DNA from: JBEKHT01 sp049511715
GTDB lineage: Bacteria > Chloroflexota > Anaerolineae > Anaerolineales > RBG-16-64-43
Direction of reading: 5' to 3'
Assembly (NCBI GenBank): GCA_049511715.1
Contig: JBEKXU010000005.1
Span: 54,780-118,779 of the forward strand
DNA: 64,000 bases
Shown here: positions 37,461 to 47,464 of the stretch, in pieces
Layout: every line of letters begins with the position of its first letter
Numbering within the stretch: position 1 is the stretch's first letter
Position numbers and translations under genes: made by a program
Notes under the pieces: model-generated
The model's database searches: none
What the model was told of the DNA's origin: nothing
What the model saw: the letters and a program-made list of their open reading frames with translations, nothing else

Positions 37461-38132
37461 CTACGGTTGCGCCCACTCCGAAAGCTTTTGCGACGCCTGC
37501 TGGAGGCAGGGAGCACCGTGCCCGACCAGCAGAGTGTCGAATTTTAGCGCCGCAATGCGGCGAACAGAATGCATAGCCATGTTCATGTCGCTCGACATCG
37601 CTCCGGACGGGAGCAAGGGATTGCCCTGTGCATCGCAGCGCAAGGCGTCTCCGGCAAACAGGATGGCCCCCTCGCGGTATAGACAAATACTGCCGTCCGT
37701 ATGACCGGGGGTATGTAGCACCTGCCACCCTGCGATAGTATCTCCTTCTGCCAGGATTCGGTCGACCAACAAAATGGGCATGGGCATTGCCCGCCGCATC
37801 ACGCCAAACAACAAGCCCAGCATCCCCTTAGGGCGCTTGCCGGCTCGTTTGCCGGCCAGCACCTGCGCGTCGGCCTCGTGAGCGGCTAATTTCGCTCCGG
37901 TCTGCTGCCGAAGTTGTGCGGCACTGCCACTGTGGTCGATATCGGCGTGGGTAAGTACGATCCATTTCAAATCATCCGTCTTTCTTCCCATCCCCCGAAT
38001 GCAATCGGTGATCCGGTTTGTCTGTCCCGGCATCCCGCTATCCACCGCCAGCATCCCCGCCTCGTCCGAGACCAGGTAGCAGTTCGCTCCGCGAACACCG
38101 TCCACGAGGAAAATGTCTGGAAGTACTTGCAT
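37461..38132 (-). CDS. MBL-fold metallo-hydrolase
   Basis: A 223-residue metallo-beta-lactamase-fold hydrolase. The first metal motif is THADIDHSGS, an HxDxDH variant of the usual HxHxDH that is common in this superfamily. HTPGHTDGSICLY and FAGDAL give the second metal His and the bridging Asp, and VGHGAPCL the last His. Members include glyoxalase II, lactonases and flavodiiron-like enzymes; the substrate is unknown. ATG 38132 is chosen at the conserved QVLPDIFLVDG start; the frame upstream is not conserved. Confidence 0.83.
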   Translation of the reverse strand: MQVLPDIFLVDGVRGANCYLVSDEAGMLAVDSGMPGQTNRITDCIRGMGRKTDDLKWIVLTHADIDHSGSAAQLRQQTGAKLAAHEADAQVLAGKRAGKRPKGMLGLLFGVMRRAMPMPILLVDRILAEGDTIAGWQVLHTPGHTDGSICLYREGAILFAGDALRCDAQGNPLLPSGAMSSDMNMAMHSVRRIAALKFDTLLVGHGAPCLQQASQKLSEWAQP

Positions 38133-38873
38133 AGCGTCTCCCCATATCCTTGTGCGAGTAATGTGATCCCCAAGTCGAGGGTCTTGCTCGTGCTGGATCC
38201 TGTCAACAACCGTCCGGTCGGTCTTCCCGCGGGTCAATGACATGGTGCGGGCTTCTCTTGCCTTCGCGCCTTGACAGGGGCCGTTGCAGCATGGCCATCC
38301 TCAGCGGGCTTCTTCTGTTGGTCTCACAAGAAGGAAACTGTTGAACAGTCTGGATGATGGCGCAACCATGCCCCGGCTTCATCCGCCGGCGCCGGAGCGA
38401 GCCCTGGACAAATCTGCAATCCATGGCTTCTCGGCTTCCACCTCCCGCCAACACGGCGCGATGGGCCTCCTCTTGACCATGGTACCACCAGCAGTGCCCC
38501 GATAGATGCAGACCGTCAAGAAACGGGGCGTTCTACGGCACGATCCTGGAATCCGGGGCCGTCTTCGGAACCCGGGGCCATGGAGCGGGTAGATCGGGCC
38601 GTGCCCAGCCGGTTGGCGCCGCCATTCAGGTTGAGGGCAGAACAAACGATGACCTTGCACCCCATACAGCCCATAGGTGTTGATCCGAGGTATTCATGCT
38701 GTCCTCCGGGTTGCGGCTTGACATGGATCAGCTGCACCTCAACATGCCGCCTCTCGCCTGGGGCTGCGTTTCCCGCTTCCCGGTTCACCTTTGGCGTCCT
38801 CGCCAATTTGGCGGCTGGAGGCTGAGCCACAAAAGACGCGCCATCTTGCAGAGGAAACCCGAAGCGATGTTCG
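38133..38873. other. 741-base gap
   Basis: Short frames on both strands have no family motif. No gene is supported. Confidence 0.3.
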
Positions 38874-39869
38874 TCAGGCGGACGGAGGCTTCAGGCTAGA
38901 TTCCTCGTCCAGCTCCGAAACCAACTGGGCATCGGGTTTGGCGGCGAATCCTGTGCCTGCCTTTCCCGATTGGACGCCGATGATCCCGGCGATCACCAGG
39001 ATCATCCCGACCCATTGGATCCCCGAGAGCTGGTCTCCCAGGAGCGGCCAGGCGATCAAGGCGGTCCCAAGAGGCCCAAGGTTGAACAAGATGTTGATCT
39101 CCAGGGCGGTCAATGTCTGGAGGGCATGGTTGTAAATCAAGTAAGCCAAGGCGGTATTGAAAACCCCGAGGATCAGTAGCAGCCCCCAGGTGCCCAGCGC
39201 GAGATGCGGGACACCTTCCACAAAGAGGGCGGTGATCAGCAGCAGTCCCCCACCAAAGCCCAGCGGGAGAGCGGTGAGCGCAAGCGTCTCAACCTGATTG
39301 TCCCGCGCGATCAGCCGGCCCAGGAGGCCGAATAGCGTCATGCACAGCATGCCCACTGTGCACAGGACTAGCCCGGTGGGTTCGGAAGGGGTCCATGCTG
39401 GAAGAAGGAAGAGGAGGCTGCCCGACAGGCAGACCACCAGTCCCAGCACCTGCCAGACGCCCGGGGTCTCCCGCAACCAGAAGATGCCCATGAAGAGGAT
39501 CGGGAGCGGGATCAGGCTCAGAATCAACGAGGCGGTGGTCGGGTTGATGGCGTATAGCGACAGGTACATAAGGCTGTTTCCAGCCGTGTAACCCGCCAAG
39601 CCCAGGACAAGCATCATCAACCAATGGCGGCGGGTTAGCCGAGGGCGCGACTTTCTAGACAGAAGGATCGGCAGGAGAATGAGAAAACCGAGGGTGTATC
39701 GCACGCCCCCGATGGTGAATGGCCCGGCCTGCGCCATGGCCAGCTTGACCAGGACGAATGAAGACGACCAGATGATGTTGGCGAGAATTGCTTCTCGCAG
39801 CGCCGCAGCCCGGGAAGGCTTAACCGTGGGCCAAAGCCGTTCCCGTGCGAATCGCGACCATGCCGTCAT
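38874..39869 (-). CDS. EamA/DMT-family transporter
   Basis: A 331-residue protein with ten spans in two EamA repeats. The repeats show SLILSLIPLPILFMGIFWLRE and NILFNLGPLGTALIAWPLLGD, each ending with the family's conserved acidic position. The first 25 residues are hydrophilic and cytoplasmic. Substrate unknown. It is a second DMT transporter in the window and differs clearly from the one at 17.7 kb. No partner gene nearby. Confidence 0.85.
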   Translation of the reverse strand: MTAWSRFARERLWPTVKPSRAAALREAILANIIWSSSFVLVKLAMAQAGPFTIGGVRYTLGFLILLPILLSRKSRPRLTRRHWLMMLVLGLAGYTAGNSLMYLSLYAINPTTASLILSLIPLPILFMGIFWLRETPGVWQVLGLVVCLSGSLLFLLPAWTPSEPTGLVLCTVGMLCMTLFGLLGRLIARDNQVETLALTALPLGFGGGLLLITALFVEGVPHLALGTWGLLLILGVFNTALAYLIYNHALQTLTALEINILFNLGPLGTALIAWPLLGDQLSGIQWVGMILVIAGIIGVQSGKAGTGFAAKPDAQLVSELDEESSLKPPSA

Positions 39870-41757
39870 GAATGCTTCTTGACCTCGCTCTTGTCGCTGC
39901 CGCCATGCGCCGGACTCAGTTCAAGGGCTCCTCGGAGCATGATTCTAAGCCCCAGATCGGGGACCGAGGCCCTTGGTCGAGTGTATGGAAGAAGAGTCGT
40001 CTAGGCCCCCGCCGGCAAACGCCATGCAATCCGCCCGTGTGCCCCTTGGTCCAGGATTCTTCGACCCCGGCGATTGAGGCGCCGTGTGTTCCCCTGCCAG
40101 GGCTGGCCAGGGGTCCATCGCATATTGGCCTCAGGGGAGCAGGGTTGAGTCAGCAAGGCTTTGCGCCGCATTCTTGGCTGCGAAGAAGCGCTCTTTCATC
40201 GGCTCACAAGGGTTCTCCGCCCGCCCCTTACGAGGTGATGTCGACCATCGCCTCTGGCTCAGTCTGCAGCACCGCGCACTCTTTGAATGGGGCAGCAGTG
40301 ATCGAATGCTGACCCTTGTCCCCACATTCCTTGATGAGCAGGCTTTCCACCGCTGGCGATTCGACATCTCGGCCAGTCAGCCGTCCCTGACACCCGATTT
40401 TGTCCCAAGCCGGCCGGGGTCATTAGCCTGTTGCTATTCTGCTGGGGACGGGGATCTTCAAGAGAAAAGGGTGAGGTTAACAGGAGGGCTTGCGCTGACC
40501 GATTCGCCTTGGCGCTCCAACAGATCTGTTCTGAACTTTGGTGACGATCTCAAGGATTCCTCATGGATGAGCAAAGCAGCTGGCAGACTCTACCGGAGAG
40601 GAGCGCGTTCCGTCGGCGTTCGCGGCGGAGTTTTGCCAATTGCTGTTCCACACGGAGGACGATCTTCGCTTAAGGCAACCTTCGCTGATCCACAGGAATG
40701 GAAGGATACGCCTGTCCCTGGTCAGACGCTTGCTCATCCCGATGTCACTCCTGGTCCTGCAAAGGGCGCATTAGGAACGAGATCCCTTGCCCTCGGTACC
40801 GGCTTTCGAATATGAGACAATTGGTTTTCCCGGTTGCTCGACTGGCACGGAGCCAGGATGCGCTGCCGGTTCTGCGAAGGAATTGCCGTTAAAGAGAGGA
40901 ACCTAATAGGAACCGACTGGGGAGGCGATGGACATTTTGAACTTGGTGAGCCAGCTCGGCTGTCTCCTAATCGTCGCAGGCCTTGGGGTGTTGAGGCAAC
41001 GTCGCTGAAATGCGGGGAGGGGCACCAGACCCTGAATTCGCAGGGGCGTTAAGCGCTAGACTGAGATCCAGCGGGAGAGGTGGAACAGGCACCGGGCTAC
41101 GGCTCGGGACCCAAAGCCGGAGGGCACGTTCGGGAGGTATCTTGCAAGAGACACCTGAGCGCCGCAGGTGGCGGTCCCATCTTGCGCGCTGGCGAGGATG
41201 CCGAATTCAGGTCCTCTTATCCAGGCAGCGACGCTTCCTGCCGCCGGACTGGCGGCCCTCTTTTGCATCGCGAGCTGGCGCTCGAGTTGAATGAGCCCCC
41301 GCATGATGGCGTGGGAGGCGCAGGTCCCTCAGGCGCAAAGGGAGTGACTGGGAAGACTCTCATCGCAGTAGATCCGGTCAACAGACCTGTCTGGGGAAAG
41401 GAACCCACGCGATTCTGCCCCCCACGGCTGGCAGTGGCGCAGCCATGGAAGGCATGAAGGTTGTTGCGAAAGGCGGCCAGTTTGCGGAACGGCCGCCTGG
41501 GATTGAAGCCACATTCAAGATTCGTCCGGAGATCGTCTGAGGGATGGGTGATCTGCACCGCACCCTGGCGGAAGCGGAGACGATCGTGGAAGGGGGTTTG
41601 AAAAGCCGCAACAGGGCCAAGCTCGGGATGCCGTGCAGTCTTGATCACCGGTGGCGCGATTCGATCGGAATGGGTCGCCGAGGGAAGGAGCCGGGTTGGA
41701 CTTGGCGGGAATCAGTTCGCACAGGTCAGGCATGCCCAGATCGCAAGGGGAAAGACA
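39870..41757. other. 1.9-kb gap, the longest in the window
   Basis: No gene is assigned with confidence. Around 40245-40430 on the minus strand a 63-codon frame without a start (GRDVESPAVESLLIKECGDK and on) has protein-like composition. At 40928-41008 on the plus strand a 26-codon hydrophobic frame ends in RQRR. Both may be remnants. Confidence 0.3.
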
Positions 41758-44301
41758 ATGAGCAAAAAAACACGTGTCAGCCACCCGCTCTATAGCCTGT
41801 TGCCCGTTGATTTGGAGGGATTCGATTCCCTGGCCGAACTGGCTTTGGATATGCGCTGGTCGTGGAATCATGCTGCGGACGCGGTATGGGGCCAGCTGGA
41901 TCCCGAGACCTGGGAGCTGACGCACAACCCCTGGGGCGTCTTGCAGACGGTGTCTCAGGATCGGATCAAACGCCTTTCCGTCGACTCCGTTTTCCGTAAG
42001 CGCGTGGATGATTTGCTGCAGGCCAAGCGGCAAGCGGCGGAGATGCCCGCGTGGTTTCAGCAGACTTATCCCCGGTCGCCCCTGACGGCTGTTGCGTATT
42101 TCAGCATGGAATTCATGCTGAGCGAGGCGCTGCCCATCTACTCAGGCGGGCTGGGCAACGTCGCCGGCGATCAGCTCAAAGCCGCCAGCGATCTGGGCCT
42201 TCCGGTCATCGGTGTGGGGCTGCTCTACCAGCAAGGCTATTTTCGCCAGTTGATCAGCAATGATGGAGCGCAACAGGCGCTCTTCCCCTACAACGATCCC
42301 GGACAATTGCCGATAACGCCCTTGCGCTACCCGAGCGGGGAGTGGTTACGGCTGCGGATCGACCTGCCGGGTCATCCGATCTGGCTGCGCGCGTGGCAGG
42401 TTCAGGTCGGCCGAGCAAGGCTCTACCTCCTGGATAGCAATGATGCGGCGAACTTCCCTCCCTACCGGGGGATTACCAGCGAACTTTACGGAGGTGGGCC
42501 GGACCTGCGCCTCATGCAAGAGCTGGTCCTGGGGATTGGCGGATGGCGATTGCTCACCGCGCTGGGCATCGAACCGGAAGTGTGCCACCTGAATGAAGGG
42601 CATGCCGCGCTCGCCGTGCTGGAACGCGCGCGGGTTTTCATGCAGCGGACCGGGCAGTCGTTCGAAGTTGCTCTGGCCGTTACGCGAGCGGGCAATCTTT
42701 TCACAACCCACACCGCGGTGGCCGCCGGCTTCGATCGCTTTGCTCCGTCTCTGATTGAACAATGGCTGGGTGGTTACGCCCAGAAGGAGCTCGGCATTAC
42801 GCTCCAAGATCTGCTGGCCCTCGGCCGCCAGAATCCGAACGACCCGGCGGAGGATTTCAATATGGCGTATCTGGCGATCCGCGGAAGCGGCGCGGTGAAT
42901 GGAGTGAGCCGCCTGCATGGAGAGGTGAGCCGTCATCTCTTTGAGGCGCTTTTTCCGCGCTGGCCCGTGGAGGAAGTGCCGGTCGGGCATGTGACCAACG
43001 GAGTTCATATGCCGAGCTGGGACTCGGCGGCCGCGGACGAACTTTGGACGGAGTGCTGTGGAAAGGATCGTTGGTCGGGGACGGCCGAACCCCTGGAGCA
43101 GTTCATTCGGTGCATTTCTGACGCCAGGCTCTGGCGATTTCGAACCGAGGCCAGCAAGGCTCTTGTGGAATACGTTCGCGGGCGATTGTCTCGGCAGCTG
43201 GCCGCCTCCGGCGCATCGGCCGAGGCGGTTGAGGGGGCGAGGCATCTGTTGGATCCCGACGCGTTGACCTTGGGCTTTGCCCGACGCTTCGCTACTTACA
43301 AAAGACCGAATCTGCTGCTGCACGATCCGGAGCAGCTGTTGCGCCTGTTGACCAATCCCGAGCGCCCCGTGCAACTCATCCTGGCTGGCAAGGCCCACCC
43401 GGCAGATCAAGCTGGCCAGGCCCTGATAGGGCAATGGATTCAGTTCATCCGGCAGCCCGAGGTGCGCCCCCACGTCGTCTTCCTCAGTGACTACGACATG
43501 CTCTTGACGGAGCATTTGGTTCAGGGAGTGGACGTCTGGCTCAATACGCCACGGCGGCCCTGGGAAGCGAGTGGAACCAGCGGCATGAAGGTGCTTGTCA
43601 ATGGCGGCATCAATGTTTCGGAATTGGATGGCTGGTGGGCGGAAGCCTACAGCTCGGAGGTCGGATGGGCCTTGGGAGATGGTCAGGAACATGGCGACGA
43701 TCCGTCGTGGGACGCGGCGGAAGCCGAGGCGCTCTACAACCTGCTGGAACGGGAGGTGATCCCCGAGTTCTACAGGCGCGACGGGAGCGGCATTCCCACC
43801 GCCTGGGTAGCGCGGATGCGGGAAAGCATGGCCCGCCTGACACCGCGCTTTTCCGCCAACCGCGCCGTGTGCGAGTACACCGAACAACACTACCTGCCCG
43901 CGGCGGCGGCCTACCTCCAGCGGGCGGCCGACAAGGGGGCCAAGGGCGCTGAATTGGTGAAGTGGCAGCGCAGTGTGGAACAGAACTGGGCCAAGGTTTT
44001 CTTCGGCGAAGTGAGGATTGCGACGGACGAGGAAAAGCACGTATTTGACATTCCGGTCTACCTTGGCGGCCTCAACCCGAATGCGGTGCGAGTAGAACTC
44101 TACGCCGAGGGCGCTAACGGCCGTCCGGCGGTGCGTCAGGAAATGAGCCGTGGCCAGCCGCTTGAAGAAGCCAACGGCTATCTCTACACCGCCCAGGTGG
44201 CAGCGACACGCCCAGCGGGTGACTATACAGCCCGAGTCATCCCGAGCTGCTCCGGCGTTGCCGTCCCTCTGGAGTGCGCGAACATCCTGTGGCAGCGCTG
44301 A
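41758..44301 (+). CDS. glgP: alpha-glucan phosphorylase (GT35)
   Basis: A 847-residue glucan phosphorylase of the short bacterial/archaeal type with an N-terminal DUF3417 region (LAELALDMRWSWNHAAD). PLP is bound by K611 in GTSGMKVLVNGG. Further landmarks are YFSMEFMLSEALPIYSGGLG, CHLNEGHAAL, RFATYKR and WLNTPRRPWEASGTSG. It releases glucose-1-phosphate from glycogen or maltodextrin in the cytoplasm. ATG 41758 with AAGGGG upstream fits the conserved start; the longer frame upstream is not conserved. It precedes the thiamine operon but has its own promoter region. Confidence 0.93.
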   Translation: MSKKTRVSHPLYSLLPVDLEGFDSLAELALDMRWSWNHAADAVWGQLDPETWELTHNPWGVLQTVSQDRIKRLSVDSVFRKRVDDLLQAKRQAAEMPAWFQQTYPRSPLTAVAYFSMEFMLSEALPIYSGGLGNVAGDQLKAASDLGLPVIGVGLLYQQGYFRQLISNDGAQQALFPYNDPGQLPITPLRYPSGEWLRLRIDLPGHPIWLRAWQVQVGRARLYLLDSNDAANFPPYRGITSELYGGGPDLRLMQELVLGIGGWRLLTALGIEPEVCHLNEGHAALAVLERARVFMQRTGQSFEVALAVTRAGNLFTTHTAVAAGFDRFAPSLIEQWLGGYAQKELGITLQDLLALGRQNPNDPAEDFNMAYLAIRGSGAVNGVSRLHGEVSRHLFEALFPRWPVEEVPVGHVTNGVHMPSWDSAAADELWTECCGKDRWSGTAEPLEQFIRCISDARLWRFRTEASKALVEYVRGRLSRQLAASGASAEAVEGARHLLDPDALTLGFARRFATYKRPNLLLHDPEQLLRLLTNPERPVQLILAGKAHPADQAGQALIGQWIQFIRQPEVRPHVVFLSDYDMLLTEHLVQGVDVWLNTPRRPWEASGTSGMKVLVNGGINVSELDGWWAEAYSSEVGWALGDGQEHGDDPSWDAAEAEALYNLLEREVIPEFYRRDGSGIPTAWVARMRESMARLTPRFSANRAVCEYTEQHYLPAAAAYLQRAADKGAKGAELVKWQRSVEQNWAKVFFGEVRIATDEEKHVFDIPVYLGGLNPNAVRVELYAEGANGRPAVRQEMSRGQPLEEANGYLYTAQVAATRPAGDYTARVIPSCSGVAVPLECANILWQR

Positions 44302-44357
44302 TTCGAGTTCGAAATCGCTGATGTTTTCCGGCCCGGGCCGAGCCTTTTCATGAAGTG

Positions 44358-44366
44358 TGTTATACT
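44358..44366 (+). promoter_or_regulatory. candidate extended -10 promoter of the thiamine operon
   Basis: TGTTATACT contains an extended -10 (TG, one base, TATACT). It lies about 22 bases before the riboswitch aptamer, and no good -35 is present, as expected for extended -10 promoters. Confidence 0.4.
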
Positions 44367-44387
44367 TTTGGCCTAAATTGAATAGAG

Positions 44388-44484
44388 TTCGGGGAGCTCG
44401 ATCTGAGTCGGGCTGAGAGGAAGACCTTCCTGTCTTCGACCCATTGAACCTGATCTGGATAATGCCAGCGAAGGAAATCTCGGG
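44388..44484 (+). ncRNA. TPP riboswitch (THI element)
   Basis: The aptamer begins with TTCGGGGAGCTC and contains the universal CTGAGAGG, GACCC and TTGAACCTGATCTGG with ATAATGCCAGCGAAGG, the conserved core that binds thiamine pyrophosphate. It lies directly upstream of the cytX-thiM-thiE-thiL-thiD operon, which it should repress when TPP is plentiful. Confidence 0.93.
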
Positions 44485-44493
44485 AACGCTGCG

Positions 44494-44524
44494 ATCGCCA
44501 TCCAAATCGGGTGGCGATTTACGT
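44494..44524 (+). terminator. riboswitch expression-platform terminator
   Basis: ATCGCCATCC (44494-44503) pairs with GGGTGGCGAT (44509-44518) around a 5-base loop, a 10-bp stem with one G-T pair. It is followed by TTTACGTTTT. It sits between the aptamer and the ribosome site of cytX, so TPP probably triggers transcription termination; a sequestering role is the alternative. Confidence 0.65.
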
Positions 44525-44539
44525 TTTCGGAGGTATCGA

Positions 44540-45973
44540 ATGGCTCAACTGGCTGAAGGATGGCGCCGTTTAAGGCCCAAGCTGCATGCGCCGCCGGAGT
44601 GGGGCATCGAACCGGTCTCTCAGGATTACCGGGTGCTCGGGTTCCTAGATTACCTTGTTCTCTGGGGCGATCTGGGAATTGGCTTGCTCGTCTTGCTGGC
44701 TGGCAGTTTTCTCGTTCCGGGGCTGGGTCTAGGCAGCGCGCTACTGGCCATCGCCGTGGGCAGCATCTTGGGAGCACTGATGCTGTCGCTCATTGGCATC
44801 CTAGGTAGTGAAAATGCCCTCCCGACGATGGTCTTGCTGCGCCCGGCTCTGGGCGTGCGCGGTTCCTACCTTCCGAGTGCATTGAACGTTCTCCAGTTGA
44901 TCGGTTGGACCATCTTCGAGTTTGTTCTCATGGGTTACGCGGCGAATGCCATCAGCAGGATCATCTTCGGCTCATCGAATTTGCTTCTCTGGACAGCGGT
45001 CTTTGCTGCCATCGTCATTCTCATGGGCGTGGGCGGGCCGATTGGATTTGTGCGACAGTGGCTCGAAAAGTTCGCAGTTTGGATCGTTGTGGCGACGACG
45101 GTCTGGTTGACCTGGCATTTGCTGACTTCATCCAACATAGTCGCCATTTTCACGAAACCCGGGAATGGCTCCTTGCCCTTCTGGTCGGCCGTCGACCTGG
45201 TGATCGCGATGCCCATATCCTGGTTGCCGCTTGTGGCCGATTACAGCCGCTTCGCACGAAGAACCTCGCGGGCCTTCTGGGGGACGTTTGTGGGGTTCGC
45301 ACTCACCAATATTTGGTTCTACGCCCTGGGGGCTTTCATTCTGCTGGCCGCAGGCTTTTCCCAACAGCCAAAGGAATTCGTCAGCGCCCTGGCGCTCAGC
45401 GCCGGGTGGATCGCTTTCTTGATTCTGCTCCTGGATGAAACCGATAATGCCTGGGCCGATTTGTACTCTGCCGCTGTCTCGCTGCAGAATGTGCTTCGCA
45501 AAATCAAGCAGCGCTGGCTGATCCTGGGTCTGGGACTCTTCTCTTTCCTGGTGGCTGTCTTCTTGGACATCACCCAGTACCAGAATTTCTTGTACCTCAT
45601 CGGCTCGATCTTCACCCCGCTGTTTGGCCTTCTCGCGGCGGATTATTTCCTGCTGCGCAATCGGAGATATCAGAAGAACGAGATCTATCGGCCTCAGGGT
45701 GCCTATTGGTATCGGGGCGGGGTAAACGTCTTCGGCATGGTTGCCTGGGTGGCCGGCATCTTGGTCTATAACGTTGCCGCTCCGGCTACTTTGGGAGTCT
45801 TCATTCCGCAATGGGTGAAAATCGTCCCTCCTTCATTCACCCTTTACGGAGGATCCATCCCCAGCTTCATAGCCGCTTTCGGGATCTACGCGGTGCTTGG
45901 ATTCGCGTTCCGGCGCATTGAATCGTCAACCTGGATCCGGAGGAATCAAAATGAAAAGGAACACTCCCTATAG
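44540..45973 (+). CDS. cytX: NCS1-family hydroxymethylpyrimidine permease
   Basis: A 477-residue membrane protein with twelve spans of the NCS1 (purine/cytosine/allantoin permease) family. It has LGVRGSYLPSALNVLQLIGWTIFE and VADYSRFARR, both family landmarks. CytX is the subgroup regulated by THI elements and predicted to import the thiamine pyrimidine precursor. It is the first gene behind the riboswitch, with GGAGG 7 bases before ATG 44540. The next gene, thiM, overlaps its end by 23 bases. Confidence 0.85.
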   Translation: MAQLAEGWRRLRPKLHAPPEWGIEPVSQDYRVLGFLDYLVLWGDLGIGLLVLLAGSFLVPGLGLGSALLAIAVGSILGALMLSLIGILGSENALPTMVLLRPALGVRGSYLPSALNVLQLIGWTIFEFVLMGYAANAISRIIFGSSNLLLWTAVFAAIVILMGVGGPIGFVRQWLEKFAVWIVVATTVWLTWHLLTSSNIVAIFTKPGNGSLPFWSAVDLVIAMPISWLPLVADYSRFARRTSRAFWGTFVGFALTNIWFYALGAFILLAAGFSQQPKEFVSALALSAGWIAFLILLLDETDNAWADLYSAAVSLQNVLRKIKQRWLILGLGLFSFLVAVFLDITQYQNFLYLIGSIFTPLFGLLAADYFLLRNRRYQKNEIYRPQGAYWYRGGVNVFGMVAWVAGILVYNVAAPATLGVFIPQWVKIVPPSFTLYGGSIPSFIAAFGIYAVLGFAFRRIESSTWIRRNQNEKEHSL

Positions 45974-46769
45974 TACTGCCTGTGCCGAATTCCTGAAACG
46001 CGTTCACGATCAGCACCCCCTGATCCACCACATCACCAATTTTGTGGTCATGAACGACACGGCCAATGCTACCCTCGCCTTGGGGGCACTGCCGGTCATG
46101 GCCCATGCCAAAGAGGAAGTGGCCGAAATGGTCAGCGCGGCGGGGGCGCTCGTCCTCAACCCGGGGACCCTGAGCCCGGAATGGGTGGAAGCGATGCTGA
46201 TCGCGGGCCGGCGCGCTAACCAACTTGGCGTCCCCATTGTCTATGACCCAGTTGGCGTCGGCGCCACAGAACTGCGTAACGAGACCGGCCGGCGGTTGTT
46301 GGATAGCCTGCAGCTTGCCGTGGTTCGCGGCAACTCGGGCGAAGTGGGCTCGCTGGCGGGGATGGGAGGCGCGGTCAAAGGGGTCGAATCCGTCGCGGGG
46401 GTTTCGGATCCGGTCCGGGTCGCCCGAGAGCTGGCCTCCAAGTACCACACTGTCGTGGCCATCACTGGCCAGCGCGACATTCTTTCGGACGGCGAGCGGG
46501 TATTGGGCGTGGACAACGGTCATCCCATGCTGAAAACCATTACCGGGACGGGCTGCATGGCAACTACCGCGGTCGCCGTCTTCTGCGCGGTGGATAGCGA
46601 TTACCTGATTGCGTCCACGGCGGCGCTCGCCTGCTATGGTCTGGCCGCGCAGAATGCCGCGCGCCGAGCCCATGGACCCGGCACCTTTCGCTCTGCCTTG
46701 CTCGATGCCCTTTACCAACTCACGCCCGAGCAAGCGGAAGCGGGAGCTCGGATTGTCGAGCTCGCCTGA
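45951..46769 (+). CDS. thiM: hydroxyethylthiazole kinase
   Basis: A 272-residue ribokinase-like enzyme. Landmarks are HHITNFVVMNDTANATLALGA at the N-terminus, YDPVGVGAT, VRGNSGEV and ITGTGCMATTAV, whose Cys is catalytic. It phosphorylates 4-methyl-5-(2-hydroxyethyl)thiazole, the thiazole salvage step. Start ATG 45951 has GGAGG 8 bases ahead; the upstream part of the frame overlaps cytX. Coupled translation is likely. Confidence 0.93.
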   Translation: MKRNTPYSTACAEFLKRVHDQHPLIHHITNFVVMNDTANATLALGALPVMAHAKEEVAEMVSAAGALVLNPGTLSPEWVEAMLIAGRRANQLGVPIVYDPVGVGATELRNETGRRLLDSLQLAVVRGNSGEVGSLAGMGGAVKGVESVAGVSDPVRVARELASKYHTVVAITGQRDILSDGERVLGVDNGHPMLKTITGTGCMATTAVAVFCAVDSDYLIASTAALACYGLAAQNAARRAHGPGTFRSALLDALYQLTPEQAEAGARIVELA

Positions 46770-46780
46770 GAGGAGGGTAG

Positions 46781-47464
46781 GTGGACTATTCGTTATATCT
46801 GGTCACGGATGCCGAACTCTCCCGTGGGCGCTCCCTGCGGGAGATCGTCACAGAAGCAATTCGCGGCGGGGTAACGGTCGTCCAGTACCGGGAAAAGAGA
46901 GCCGGCACCCGCCGGATGATCGCGGAAGCCCAGGAACTCTGCGACCTTTGCCGAACCTACCACATACCGGTGATCATCAACGACCGAATCGACGTTGCGT
47001 TGGCCGTTGATGCGGAAGGAGTCCACGTCGGACAGGAGGACATGCCTGCGGGTCTGGCGCGCAAGCTGATCGGCCCAGGAAGAATCCTGGGAGTGTCTGT
47101 GGAGAATGCCGCCCAGGCCCGGCTGGCAGCCGCTGAGGGCGCTGATTACGTGGGCGCCGGCCCCATCTTCGCGACGCCGACGAAGCCCGATGCGTCTTCC
47201 CCTATTGGCGTGGAGGGGCTGGAGGAAATCACCCGGACCTGCCTCCTCCCAGTGGTGGCGATTGGCGGGGTGAACGCGACCAATGTGGCTGCCATGATCG
47301 GTGCAGGGGCGGCCGGTCTGGCGGTCGTCTCTGCGATTGTCTGCGCAAAGAGCGTTGAAGGGGCTGCCCGGGAATTGCAGCAGAAGATCGAGGAGGCCCG
47401 ACGTGCGCCGGGAAATCTTGCTCCCAGGAGTCGGTCGAACCATGACAATAGACCAGCTGGGTGA
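46781..47464 (+). CDS. thiE: thiamine-phosphate synthase
   Basis: A 227-residue TIM-barrel enzyme. VVQYREKR, HVGQEDMP, VGAGPIFATPTKPDA and VAIGGVNATN are the diphosphate- and thiazole-binding loops of ThiE. It joins hydroxymethylpyrimidine diphosphate and thiazole phosphate to thiamine phosphate. GTG 46781 has AGGAGG close upstream. The C-terminal 15 residues read through the start of thiL, giving a 23-base overlap, the same length as the cytX-thiM overlap. Confidence 0.93.
   Translation: MDYSLYLVTDAELSRGRSLREIVTEAIRGGVTVVQYREKRAGTRRMIAEAQELCDLCRTYHIPVIINDRIDVALAVDAEGVHVGQEDMPAGLARKLIGPGRILGVSVENAAQARLAAAEGADYVGAGPIFATPTKPDASSPIGVEGLEEITRTCLLPVVAIGGVNATNVAAMIGAGAAGLAVVSAIVCAKSVEGAARELQQKIEEARRAPGNLAPRSRSNHDNRPAG

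Noticed and set aside
40084..40815. 243-codon plus-strand frame
   Set aside because: Composition unlike the real genes here and no family resemblance.
40928..41008. 26-codon hydrophobic frame
   Set aside because: The ribosome site is only 2 bases from the ATG; too little to call a gene.
42346..44505. 719-codon minus-strand frame
   Set aside because: It is antisense to the glucan phosphorylase and has no family motif; a high-GC shadow.
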